Below, in pieces: positions 17,049 through 26,646 of a DNA stretch of 64,000 nt. Where the stretch lies: positions 1 to 64,000 of the forward strand of contig NZ_VOQF01000015.1 of assembly GCF_007994985.1 (NCBI RefSeq). Reading direction: 5' to 3'. Positions within the stretch are counted from its first letter, which is position 1. Each line of letters starts with the position of its first letter. This DNA is from Metabacillus litoralis (lineage in GTDB: Bacteria; Bacillota; Bacilli; Bacillales; Bacillaceae). The position numbers and the translations under genes were made by a program. The notes under the pieces were generated by a model. That model had not been told where the DNA came from and did not search any database. It saw only the letters and a list, made by a program, of their open reading frames with translations.

Positions 17049-17480
17049 ATGGTGCTGCAGCGAGTAAGTTTGTTAACAATCGGGGCTTATGATTTACCTT
17101 TGCTTCGTTCTTTTTACCAAAAATTAGGCTGGGAAGAAACAGAATTTAGTTCAGATAACTATGCAGCATTTAAAACAGCAGGCGTGATGCTTTCGATTTT
17201 TCCTATTAAGGAGTTATCGAAAGATGCAGGTGTAGAAATCGCTCATCATCCAGAACAGTTCCGTGGTGTTACGTTTGCCATCAATGTTGATTCTTTAGAA
17301 GAAGTTGATGCGACCATCGAAGAAGTTCGATCTGTTGGTGGGAAAATTCTAAGAAAACCAAGTGATGCCTTTTGGGGAGGAAGAACAGCCTATTTTGCAG
17401 ATCCTGAAAATAATCTGTGGGAAGTTGCTTGGAATCCATCAGCTGTTTTTGATGAAAGTGGTGCGATGGTTTCTTATTAA
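17049..17480 (+). CDS. VOC (glyoxalase/bleomycin-resistance) family protein
   Basis: 143 residues with one vicinal-oxygen-chelate repeat pair: LLTIGAYDLPLLRSFYQKLGWEETEFSSDNYAAFKTAG and a C-terminal FWGGRTAYFADPENNLWEVAWNP, the metal-site Glu being in LWEVAW. Start ATG after AGGAGG. The substrate cannot be read from sequence. Confidence 0.8.
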   Translation: MVLQRVSLLTIGAYDLPLLRSFYQKLGWEETEFSSDNYAAFKTAGVMLSIFPIKELSKDAGVEIAHHPEQFRGVTFAINVDSLEEVDATIEEVRSVGGKILRKPSDAFWGGRTAYFADPENNLWEVAWNPSAVFDESGAMVSY

Positions 17481-17540
17481 AATAGCTGTGAATATACTTA
17501 GGTGCTTTTGATAACGATATTGAATTAAGGAGGGGTGAAT

Positions 17541-17993
17541 TTGAGTATTAATTTTGAAGTAAAAAAAACAACGGATGTATCTATACAAAAAGCTTACAAA
17601 GGTTTGCTTGATCTTGACGCTGCTAAGAATTGGATGCAAGGATTAGTGAAAATAACTCGCTTAGATGATGGTCCTATTCAAGTGAAAAGTGAGTGGAAGG
17701 AAACAAGGAAAATGTATGGCAAGGAAGCTTCTGAATACTTTGAAGTAGTTGAACTTCATGAACCTAATAAAATTGTGCTTCGCTGTGATGGAACAAAAGG
17801 TACAACAGGCAAAGGCGAATATTTGTATACATATTTACTTACTTCGGTAGAAGATAAAACAGAGATTACATTAAATGGTGAGATCCATGGACTTACTGGT
17901 ATAACTAAATTGTTTGGTAAAATGATGGCAGGGATGTTTAAGAAGGCGTGTGCGAAAGATTTGGATGCGTTAATTGAGTATTTGGAGAAATGA
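17541..17993 (+). CDS. SRPBCC-family ligand-binding protein
   Basis: 150 residues from TTG 17541 (7 nt after GGAGG; the in-frame GTG at 17535 lies on the site itself). The pattern of an N-terminal strand, WMQGLVKITRLDDGPIQVKSEWKE, strands in the middle and a long C-terminal helix (MFKKACAKDLDALIEYL) is the START/AHSA1-like fold. It follows the VOC gene by 60 bp and may share its transcript. Ligand unknown. Confidence 0.75.
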   Translation: MSINFEVKKTTDVSIQKAYKGLLDLDAAKNWMQGLVKITRLDDGPIQVKSEWKETRKMYGKEASEYFEVVELHEPNKIVLRCDGTKGTTGKGEYLYTYLLTSVEDKTEITLNGEIHGLTGITKLFGKMMAGMFKKACAKDLDALIEYLEK

Positions 17994-18147
17994 AGGATAT
18001 CGTTTAGCTGACGGATGAAATACTTTCGGATTTATCTATCAGAATATATATAATGAATCTTTTTAGGGTGTGCTAAGTGGTATACCCTTTTGTGCATAAT
18101 CAAATGAATATGTAAAAGAAGAAATATAAATAAGAACTTTCTGATAA

Positions 18148-18188
18148 AGATCGAGTGACAATTGCACTCGATCTATTTTGATTTTTTT
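18148..18188 (+). terminator. Terminator of the VOC/SRPBCC unit
   Basis: AGATCGAGTG / CACTCGATCT stem with a 7-nt loop and a T-rich tail. The 150 bp before it hold no gene. Confidence 0.8.
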
Positions 18189-18256
18189 CTAAATAGGTAT
18201 AGATTAATTTTACATAATATTGTAAAATTCTATTTAGATATATTTCTAAATACTGA
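18187..18256 (+). promoter_or_regulatory. Candidate operator cluster upstream of sdpR
   Basis: TCTAAATAG, CTATTTAGA and TCTAAATA occur within 70 bp, around the palindrome TTTTACA-TAATAT-TGTAAAA. ArsR-type autorepressors bind such repeats, so SdpR is the likely ligand. Confidence 0.5.
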
Positions 18257-18271
18257 AAAGGAGCTGTTATC

Positions 18272-18547
18272 GTGGGGTTTCCGGAAACATTTAAAGCACT
18301 CTCTGACCCCATACGACGAGAAATTTTAGTTATGTTGAAAGATGGGAAGATGTCAGCAGGGCAAATAGCAAAGCAATTTGATATGACTGGTGCGACTATT
18401 TCGTACCATTTGTCACAATTAAAAAAAGCTGGATTGATTTACGAAACGAAATATAAGAACTTTATCTATTACGAAATAAATGTGACTGTATTTGAAGAAG
18501 TTATGTTATGGTTTTCACAGTTTGGAGGGAAGGGAATTGACAAGTAA
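18272..18547 (+). CDS. sdpR: SdpR-like ArsR-family autorepressor
   Basis: 91 residues, GTG start after AAAGGAG. Winged-helix sequence ETFKALSDPIRREILVMLKDGKMSAGQIAKQFDMTGATISYHLSQLKKAGLIY is typical of SdpR. In B. subtilis SdpR is bound by the membrane protein SdpI when toxin SdpC is present, which relieves repression of sdpRI. The overlapping next gene is sdpI. Confidence 0.85.
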   Translation: MGFPETFKALSDPIRREILVMLKDGKMSAGQIAKQFDMTGATISYHLSQLKKAGLIYETKYKNFIYYEINVTVFEEVMLWFSQFGGKGIDK

Positions 18548-19175
18548 AATTGATAGGACGTTAATGACGACTACATTAGTTTGTTTGCTACCTATAATAC
18601 TCTCGTTTGTACTATATAATGACTTACCTAAACAAATAGCCATTCATTGGGATTATGCTGGGAATCCAGATAATTTCGCCCCAAAATCAATAGCAGTGTG
18701 GGGATTACCACTATTTTTGGCAGGAATGAATATATTTACGCATATTGTCATAAATGGCGATCCTAAGAAAGCAAATGCATCTTCTGTTTTAAAACAGTTC
18801 GGAAAATGGATGATTCCACTTCTGTCAGTCATTATAGTGCCAATTATTTTGTTTAAAGCTCTTGGTTATCCTATTCAAATTGAAGTGATTGCTCCTGTGC
18901 TAGTCGGGATCATGATCATAATCATTGGAAATTATTTACCGAAATGCAAGCAGAATTATACGATCGGGATTAAATTACCATGGACGCTGAATAGTCACGA
19001 TAATTGGAATAAAACACATCATTTGTCAGGGTATTTGTGGATCATTGGTGGATTATGTATTGCTGCGGGAGGTTTTCTAAATGGGTACTGGTTACCGATA
19101 ACTCTTATAACAACAGCCATTCTAGTTGTCGTACCGTTTATGTATTCGTATTTCCTATATAAACAGGGGATATAA
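18537..19175 (+). CDS. sdpI: SdpI-family immunity membrane protein
   Basis: 212 residues from TTG 18537, overlapping the sdpR stop by 11 nt. DUF1648 motif (LPKQIAIHWDYAGNPDNFAPKSIAVWGLPLF) is followed by membrane helices and the SdpI tail GNYLPKCKQNYTIGIKLPWTLNSHDNWNKTHHLSGYLW. It would protect against SDP-type peptide toxins and transmit the signal to SdpR. No sdpC toxin gene is in the window. Confidence 0.85.
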   Translation: MTSKIDRTLMTTTLVCLLPIILSFVLYNDLPKQIAIHWDYAGNPDNFAPKSIAVWGLPLFLAGMNIFTHIVINGDPKKANASSVLKQFGKWMIPLLSVIIVPIILFKALGYPIQIEVIAPVLVGIMIIIIGNYLPKCKQNYTIGIKLPWTLNSHDNWNKTHHLSGYLWIIGGLCIAAGGFLNGYWLPITLITTAILVVVPFMYSYFLYKQGI

Positions 19176-19204
19176 GGAAGCGAAAAATGAGGGAGTGATC
19201 CATC

Positions 19205-20077
19205 TTGAATGTAATCGAAATGAAACAACTAACGAAAATGTATAAAAAAGGTCGTGGAATTGAGAATATTTCTTTTTCAATTAAAGAGGGTGAGATCTTT
19301 GGTTTTATTGGTCCTAATGGGGCTGGGAAAAGTACGACAATTCGTACATTACTAAACTATATCCACCCGACTAGCGGAAGTGCAACAGTTTTCGGAAAAG
19401 ATATTGTGAAGAATTCCAAAGAAATTAGACAACGTGTAGGCTATCTTCCATCTGAAGTCCATTATTATGATGATATGAAAGCACTTGATTTACTTTTGTA
19501 CTCTGCGAAATTTCATCAATATAAACAAATAAATCGAATTAATGAGCTTGCAGAGAAGCTTCAATTAGATCTAACGAAAAAGATTGAAGATTTATCTTTT
19601 GGTAATCGAAAGAAAGTAGGAATTGTTCAAACGCTTCTTCATGAACCGAAGCTACTAATCTTGGATGAACCAACAGGTGGATTAGATCCTTTAATGCAAA
19701 ATATATTCTTTGATTTGTTGAACGAAGAAAGAGAAAAAGGTGCAACAATTTTCTTTTCGTCACACATTTTAAGCGAAGTACAAAAGATGTGTGATCGTGT
19801 TGCGATTATAAAAGACGGTCAGCTTGTAAAGGTTGAACGTATTGAAACATTAACAAAAAACAACTTAAAGAAAGTAAATGTCAAGTTGGAAGATGGCAAG
19901 TTGTTTCATTCAACGTTAGAAGGGATCATCAATCTTGAGCATAATGGAGACAATAGTTCGTTTTTATATAGTGGTAGAATGAAGGACTTGCTGCAGCATA
20001 TTCATACCATGGACATTTCCGATATTTCAATAGAAGAGCCTTCATTAGAAGAAGTGTTCATGCATTTTTATGAATAG
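19205..20077 (+). CDS. ABC transporter ATP-binding protein
   Basis: 290 residues, TTG start after GGGAGTGATC. Walker A GPNGAGKST, signature LSFGNRKKVGIVQ (variant of LSGGQ), Walker B LLILDEPTGGLD and switch His in SSHILSEVQ. C-terminal ~70 residues resemble BcrA/YtrB-type drug or bacitracin exporters. It follows sdpI by 29 bp and works with the permease that follows. Confidence 0.85.
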   Translation: MNVIEMKQLTKMYKKGRGIENISFSIKEGEIFGFIGPNGAGKSTTIRTLLNYIHPTSGSATVFGKDIVKNSKEIRQRVGYLPSEVHYYDDMKALDLLLYSAKFHQYKQINRINELAEKLQLDLTKKIEDLSFGNRKKVGIVQTLLHEPKLLILDEPTGGLDPLMQNIFFDLLNEEREKGATIFFSSHILSEVQKMCDRVAIIKDGQLVKVERIETLTKNNLKKVNVKLEDGKLFHSTLEGIINLEHNGDNSSFLYSGRMKDLLQHIHTMDISDISIEEPSLEEVFMHFYE

Positions 20078-20091
20078 AAGGGAGCGAGAAG

Positions 20092-20886
20092 ATGTTTATT
20101 TATCAACGTGAACTAAAGAAAAATGTCAAGTCACTCATAATTTGGAGTATTATTTTGAGTGGTCTCATTCTTATGACACTTAGTGTGTACCCCCAGTTTA
20201 CAAAAGATCAACAGATGTTGAATGATTTGCTGAGTGCATATCCAGATTCATTTAAAGAAGCATTTGGAATGAACCGGCTTGATATTGGCACATTATTAGG
20301 TTTCTATGGCATGCAAATACATTTCATGACAACATTACTTGGAAGTATATATACGGTTATGCTAGCATCTAACATCATTGTTAAAGAAGAAAATGAAAAA
20401 ACAATTGAATTCTTATTATCTAAGCCCATTTCAAGGTTCCGTGTAATTGGAGAAAAACTACTTGCTGTCTTCACAAATGTTCTTCTATTAAATACTGTTA
20501 TTGTTGCAACAAGCTTTATCGGCTTTCAATTTGCAGACGAACAAGTCTCCCTTAATACTTTTAATATTATCATTATCTCCACATTACTACTACACATGAC
20601 ATTTGGTGCTGTGGCTTTTCTATTATCGGCTGTGATGAAGAAATCACGCACAGTAACAGCGGTTTCGTTAGGAATTGTATTCATCTCGTATTTATTCAGT
20701 GTTATATCCGGTATCTCAGAAGAATTAGAAGTGTTAAAATATGTTAGCTTATTCAAATATGTTGATGCAGCTGATTTGATTACAGAAAATGCAATCCAAC
20801 CACTTTATATAGTGATTATGCTAGCAATAATATTGCTTGGATCACTGCTGACATTTGTTGTGTATCAAAAGAAGGATATTGCTTAA
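20092..20886 (+). CDS. ABC-2 type transporter permease
   Basis: 264 residues with six hydrophobic helices (IIWSIILSGLILMTLSVYP at the start, LYIVIMLAIILLGSLLTFVVY at the end). Partner of the ATPase 14 bp upstream. Its place behind sdpR-sdpI suggests that export or detoxification of a membrane-active peptide is induced together with immunity; that link is inference. Confidence 0.8.
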   Translation: MFIYQRELKKNVKSLIIWSIILSGLILMTLSVYPQFTKDQQMLNDLLSAYPDSFKEAFGMNRLDIGTLLGFYGMQIHFMTTLLGSIYTVMLASNIIVKEENEKTIEFLLSKPISRFRVIGEKLLAVFTNVLLLNTVIVATSFIGFQFADEQVSLNTFNIIIISTLLLHMTFGAVAFLLSAVMKKSRTVTAVSLGIVFISYLFSVISGISEELEVLKYVSLFKYVDAADLITENAIQPLYIVIMLAIILLGSLLTFVVYQKKDIA

Positions 20887-21249
20887 TGTAGGAGAAGTGT
20901 AAGGCTAAGGAATCGTGCAAAACGTATAAAACTTAGGACAATGTCGTTCATTTTTTATTTATCATTAAATTGATCATCACCAATTCAAATGTAGCTTTGT
21001 CATACTTAGTTCTTTACGTCTGGATTTTTTTATACCAAAAATGATAAAATCGAACATTTTGAGTAATGATCGATTGAAAATGTATAGTCAAATATTAAAA
21101 AGCAAAGTATGTCTCGAAAAGAACATTGACTAAGATAATGTAATAATTAAATGGTATGAGTCCGGTAAATTACCGAACTCATACTAAAAGAATTGCTAAA
21201 TCAATTTATGTCTTATTTTTTTGTTTAGTTCAGACCTATTCCACAAAAA
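20887..21249. other. Spacer with a bidirectional terminator
   Basis: Only one structure is clear: GTATGAGTCCGGTA / TACCGAACTCATAC at 21154-21184 (3-nt loop, one mismatch), which can end both the ABC operon and the opposing gdhA transcript. No gene seen in the rest. Confidence 0.7.
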
Positions 21250-22713
<1,464 letters not shown>

Positions 22714-22776
22714 TCAATATAAAGAAACGATAATATTAATGCGTTTTTTGCATTAATTAAATTGGAGGATAAGACA

Positions 22777-23682
22777 TTGGATTTTAGACAAATTCGTTAT
22801 TTTATGGAAGTTGCCATTCGTGAACATGTAACAGAAGCAGCAGATGCTTTACATGTTGCACAATCTTCTGTAAGCAGACAAATTGTTAATTTAGAAAGTG
22901 AACTTGGAGTCGATTTGTTCATAAGAGAAGGAAGAAGGGTTCATTTAACGCCTATAGGTAAAATATTTTATGAGCGGATGAAACACGCGATGAATGTGAT
23001 GGATGATGCAAGACGTGAGGTTGAAGAATATTTAGATCCGGAAAAAGGGACAATCCGTATTGCGTTTCCAATTAGTTTAGCCGCTTATACTTTACCTACT
23101 GTGATTTATGCATTTAGATTGCGTTATCCAGAAGCAAAATTTCAGCTAAAACAAGCACTTTATCGTGACTTAATTGAAGGTGTTATTAAAGGAGATTTTA
23201 ATCTTGCCTTGATGGGACCACTGCCTCTTGAAGAAAAGAAACTAAATCGTAAAGCACTATTTACTGAAAATATCGTTGCTCTTTTGCCAATTAATCATAA
23301 ACTGGCAAAAAAATCATCAATAAAACTATTAGAGCTAATAGATGAACCTTTCGTTTTATTGCCAAAAGGCTTTGTATTTCGAGATATTGTTGTAAATGCA
23401 TGTCAAAACCTTGGTTTCACCCCACATGTTGCTTTTGAGGGTGATGATATTGATGCGTTAAAGGGTCTTGTTTCAGCAGGCTTAGGCGTTACCCTCATGC
23501 CTGAAGTGACATTAGTCGATAGCTTGCCAAGATCAACAGTGAAGATACCAGTAGCAGAACCAAATGTTACAAGAACAGTAGGTGTTATTACACCTAAAGA
23601 TCGAGTATTATTACCAACAGAGAAGTTGTTTTATCAGTTTTTACTCGAATTTTTTGCGAGATTAGATCATTTTAAGTATTGA
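22777..23682 (+). CDS. GltC-like LysR-family regulator
   Basis: 301 residues from TTG 22777, 8 nt after TTGGAGG. N-terminal helix-turn-helix DFRQIRYFMEVAIREHVTEAADALHVAQSSVSRQIVNLESELGVDLFIREGRRVHLTPIGK; the effector domain closely follows GltC (DDIDALKGLVSAGLGVTLMPEVTL). Divergent position suggests control of gdhA in response to nitrogen or 2-oxoglutarate/glutamate status. The 144-bp intergene must carry both promoters; I could not fix a single LysR box. Confidence 0.85.
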   Translation: MDFRQIRYFMEVAIREHVTEAADALHVAQSSVSRQIVNLESELGVDLFIREGRRVHLTPIGKIFYERMKHAMNVMDDARREVEEYLDPEKGTIRIAFPISLAAYTLPTVIYAFRLRYPEAKFQLKQALYRDLIEGVIKGDFNLALMGPLPLEEKKLNRKALFTENIVALLPINHKLAKKSSIKLLELIDEPFVLLPKGFVFRDIVVNACQNLGFTPHVAFEGDDIDALKGLVSAGLGVTLMPEVTLVDSLPRSTVKIPVAEPNVTRTVGVITPKDRVLLPTEKLFYQFLLEFFARLDHFKY

Positions 23683-23738
23683 GTGTTAGTAGGAGTTCTA
23701 AAAACTTAATAGTAATTTAAATGATTACATAAAGTTAA

Positions 23739-24017
23739 AATTTAGTATATATAAGTAATGTTGATTTCGTTTTATACAGCTTAAAATATGAAGCCAAAAT
23801 TGAAATAGAAGGGAAGAGAAAAGTAGCTAAATCTAGTTTCTTTCCAAAGGAATGGAATCGTGTCGATGTGTTAAAAGCTATTGATGAAGCGTATCAAAGT
23901 AAAAAACAGATAGGGTCTAACAAGTATATAGGTGAAACTTCAGCAGGAATTAAAATTGAAATGTTCTTAAATAAGGACGGTTCAATAGCTACAGCTTATC
24001 TATTATATAATAAATAG
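23739..24017 (+). pseudogene. 5'-truncated EndoU-like nuclease toxin tip
   Basis: Frame open from 23739 with no start: YEAKIEIEGKRKVAKSSFFP, KEWNRVDVLKAIDEAYQSKK, GETSAGIKIEMFLNKDGSIATAY. This matches the second half of bacterial EndoU nuclease domains (FFP.W, then G..I......G.I.TAY). The catalytic histidines of the first half are missing, so it cannot be active. An intact immunity gene follows 20 bp later. Confidence 0.6.
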
Positions 24018-24037
24018 CATAGAAGGTGATAAACAAT

Positions 24038-24358
24038 ATGAAATATTCATATGAATTTAGAAAAGATCCATTTGGCATCACAAGAATAATACTACCGGAA
24101 AAATTATCTATTTTCTCGGATGTTTTCGAGGATATTTCAACAAAAGAAGAAGCAGATGAGTATATAGGATACATTAAAAAGGTTTTAGAAGGAGAGTATG
24201 AAGACTTTGAAATCACGTTGAATGCTACAAGTATAAATATTAAGAAAAACGTTACAATAGCTGAGCATCATTACCGGGTTGATGAGCCTTTTGTAAGTCC
24301 TATAGAAACTGATGAATTTTTAAAGTTGATGTTAATATGGCAAGAAACAATAGCATAA
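24038..24358 (+). CDS. YacL (UPF0231)-like immunity protein
   Basis: 106 residues, ATG 24038 after AAGGTGAT. MKYSYEFRKDPFGITRIILPE and the C-terminal FLKLMLIWQETI correspond to the ends of YacL-like proteins, a group used as immunity to nuclease toxins. It survives although its toxin tip is truncated, as expected if it guards against sister strains. Confidence 0.6.
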   Translation: MKYSYEFRKDPFGITRIILPEKLSIFSDVFEDISTKEEADEYIGYIKKVLEGEYEDFEITLNATSINIKKNVTIAEHHYRVDEPFVSPIETDEFLKLMLIWQETIA

Positions 24359-24397
24359 ATAATAGGAGTTTGAGAATGTTATAGGACGTAGTTACTT

Positions 24398-24436
24398 AAG
24401 CACTTGATTGCTTATTAGGCAACAAGTGCTTTTTTA
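24398..24436 (+). terminator. Terminator after the YacL-like immunity gene
   Basis: AAGCACTTG / CAAGTGCTT stem and T run. The start (AAGCACTTGATT) matches the terminators inside the toxin-island repeats. Confidence 0.7.
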
Positions 24437-24439
24437 TAA

Positions 24440-25180
24440 GAAATGTAAAATTGAACAAAATTAAAATGGTGAGTATGAAAATCATAACTCATGATGGTTA
24501 AACCATCAAAACATTATGTTTTAATAATTTCTCTACTAGAGTAGTACGATAAATAGTCGAGATGACATTTTACATGTTAAGAGCATTTATGATACTGTCA
24601 AAAAAAAAAAAAAAAGGTTTGAAAAAGCTTGTTGCGATAAAGAAGATGTAAACGTTAAGGGTTACAAGTTTGGCAATAGGGAGACAAAAATTATGTTATA
24701 TTTTTTTACTAAAGACGGTCGTATAAAACTCGCTATTCGTTGAAAAAAGCGGTACACAAACTAAAATTTAGTAAACGGGAAGCTGAAAAGTTGAACGTTG
24801 TTGGATATATACGAGTCTCACTCAAACTAGCTAGAGATGAAGGAATAAGCGGTGCCAAACTAATTAAAAAGTATTGGAAATAAACAACAGGGTGGGCTTA
24901 CAGGAGATGTTGGCTCACCTTTCGTCTATCACATTGATTATGTGATGCTCAACACAAATAATTATTGCGGTCAGATATTGTAAAAGTACTGATTCAACGA
25001 GATTAGAAGAACTATGGCTTTAACATTAAAAGCATATAACATCCCTTTATCAATCTCTATTAGAAAGTACAAAATGATTTTTGGTGAATGACTTAATGGC
25101 GTATTATAAAAATACAAAATCTAGAAATAGTTAATTTCTAGAAGATACGATGTAAATATAATATAGGTTATTGTTAGGGG
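24440..25180. other. Degraded coding remnants, no intact gene
   Basis: A 17-base A run near 24600 and short frames with many stops. Readable pieces include VKGYKFGNRETKIMLYFFTK (~24648) and VVGYIRVSLKLARDEGISG (~24800). They look like another decayed toxin/immunity cassette, but I cannot name a family. Confidence 0.35.
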
Positions 25181-25187
25181 GAAAGAA

Positions 25188-25487
25188 ATGGCTGAATCAA
25201 TTGGGTTTGTCATAGGAACGATCATAGGAGTATTTGTTATAGGGTTTATAGGATTTAAGGTTATTCAGATTATTTATTTAGCCATTGGAGGGATTTTTAG
25301 GTTTATTAGATTTCAAACAATGACTCCTGAACAAAAGAAAGAAGCAGTCTATAAGCGGAAAAAATATAAACGAACTGCCTCAAGATCAGATACCGGTGGT
25401 GGTAATTGGTTCTGGTCATCTTCGGATTCAGGCTATGATGGTGGAGGAGATTCCGGAGGAGGAGATGGTGGTGGTGGTGGTGATTAA
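25188..25487 (+). CDS. Small membrane protein with glycine-rich tail
   Basis: 99 residues, ATG after GGGGGAAAG. Two hydrophobic segments (SIGFVIGTIIGVFVIGFIGF, VIQIIYLAIGGIFRFI), a basic linker, then a low-complexity Gly/Ser/Asp tail ending GGGDGGGGGD. No family assigned. Confidence 0.65.
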   Translation: MAESIGFVIGTIIGVFVIGFIGFKVIQIIYLAIGGIFRFIRFQTMTPEQKKEAVYKRKKYKRTASRSDTGGGNWFWSSSDSGYDGGGDSGGGDGGGGGD

Positions 25488-25660
25488 TTACCTTATCTAA
25501 TAATTACTATCAAAATTTAAGACTGTTATAACAATATATAATTTAAACTTTCACGCATTAAAAGGTTGTTAATAAACAATTCTAAGTGAGGAATATAGGA
25601 AAGACAATAATGAGATCAACAGGTGTTTTTAGATAAGCCGATTAATTTATTAGTAGATAT

Positions 25661-25720
25661 AAAACGAGGCTGTTCATAAGTACAAATAAATGTACTTATG
25701 TAGAACAACCTCATTTTTAA
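25661..25720. terminator. Bidirectional terminator
   Basis: GAGGCTGTTCATAAGTAC pairs with GTACTTATGTAGAACAACCTC (3-nt bulge), flanked by A and T runs. It can end both the membrane-protein gene and the converging sigma-factor operon. Confidence 0.75.
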
Positions 25721-25782
25721 TAGTTAACCAACTCTGAAAATCAGGACTATGGCTAACGCTGATTTTATTACATCGTTTATCT

Positions 25783-26646
25783 CTATAAAATAGGCAACTT
25801 ATCAGGATTCATAGTTATATAGATTTCGTTAATTTTGTTATCACAAATATAAAAACTAAGGATGCTTTGAAGTGTTCCATTCATATAAATGATGATTGCA
25901 GGTTGACCATTGACATTTTTAATTTCAAAATAAGAGTCTTCTGGAGCCTTTTTTAGGATACCGAATAATAATGCCAAGACGTTTGGAAGGGATACAATTG
26001 GACGAACAGCAGCATTAACTTTTCCTCCGCCATCGGAATATAGTGTGACATTTTCTGATATAAGTTCTAATAAAGCATCCATATTTTGCATTTGAAACGC
26101 TACTATAAAACGATTAATCATTGACTTATTCTTCTCATAGTTTAAACTTTCGCCTTCAACAAAGGAGATCTTTTGCTTAGCTCTGCTAAAAATCTTTCTA
26201 CAGTTTTCATCTTTCTTTTCTATGATGTTAGCAATCTCTGAGTATGGGAAATCAAATACCTCTCTTAACAGGAGGACTGCTCGTTCATCTGGTGTCAAAT
26301 GCTCCATCATTCGTAAATATGCAATACTTAATCCTTCATTTTGTATCATTTTTTCAGATGGATCAAAGGTATGCAATTTCTCTAGTAATAGTGGCTCAGG
26401 ATTCCAAGGACCTACATATTGTTCTCGTTTGTACCGAGCTGACTTTAGTACATCAAGACAGCGGTTGGTCATCATTTTGCAAAGATACGCTTTTTTATTA
26501 TCTATGTTTTGTTCATTTATTTCGAACGCTTTTAAAAAAGTTTCTTGCATAATATCTTCCGTTTCTATGACTGAACCTAACAGCCTATAACCTAATGAAA
26601 ACAACAATGGCTTAAATTGTTTATAATCCTCATTACTAATTTGCAC
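25783..26646 (-). CDS. ECF41-type sigma factor (SigJ-like) with SnoaL-like C-terminal domain
   Basis: 287 residues from GTG 26646 after AAGAGGA; it overlaps the end of the oxidoreductase gene by 11 nt, so translation is coupled. Sigma region 2 (LLFSLGYRLLGSVIETEDIMQETFLKAF) and region 4 (LTPDERAVLLLREVFDFPYSEIANII) are followed by a ~100-residue extension. The three family marks of ECF41 are visible: WNPEP (usual WLPEP), SDGGGK and NPDKL. In ECF41 proteins this extension, rather than an anti-sigma factor, controls activity. Confidence 0.85.
   Translation of the reverse strand: MQISNEDYKQFKPLLFSLGYRLLGSVIETEDIMQETFLKAFEINEQNIDNKKAYLCKMMTNRCLDVLKSARYKREQYVGPWNPEPLLLEKLHTFDPSEKMIQNEGLSIAYLRMMEHLTPDERAVLLLREVFDFPYSEIANIIEKKDENCRKIFSRAKQKISFVEGESLNYEKNKSMINRFIVAFQMQNMDALLELISENVTLYSDGGGKVNAAVRPIVSLPNVLALLFGILKKAPEDSYFEIKNVNGQPAIIIYMNGTLQSILSFYICDNKINEIYITMNPDKLPIL

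Noticed and set aside
24600-24617. Long A run as a phase-variation tract
   Set aside because: It lies in degraded sequence without an intact frame on either side.
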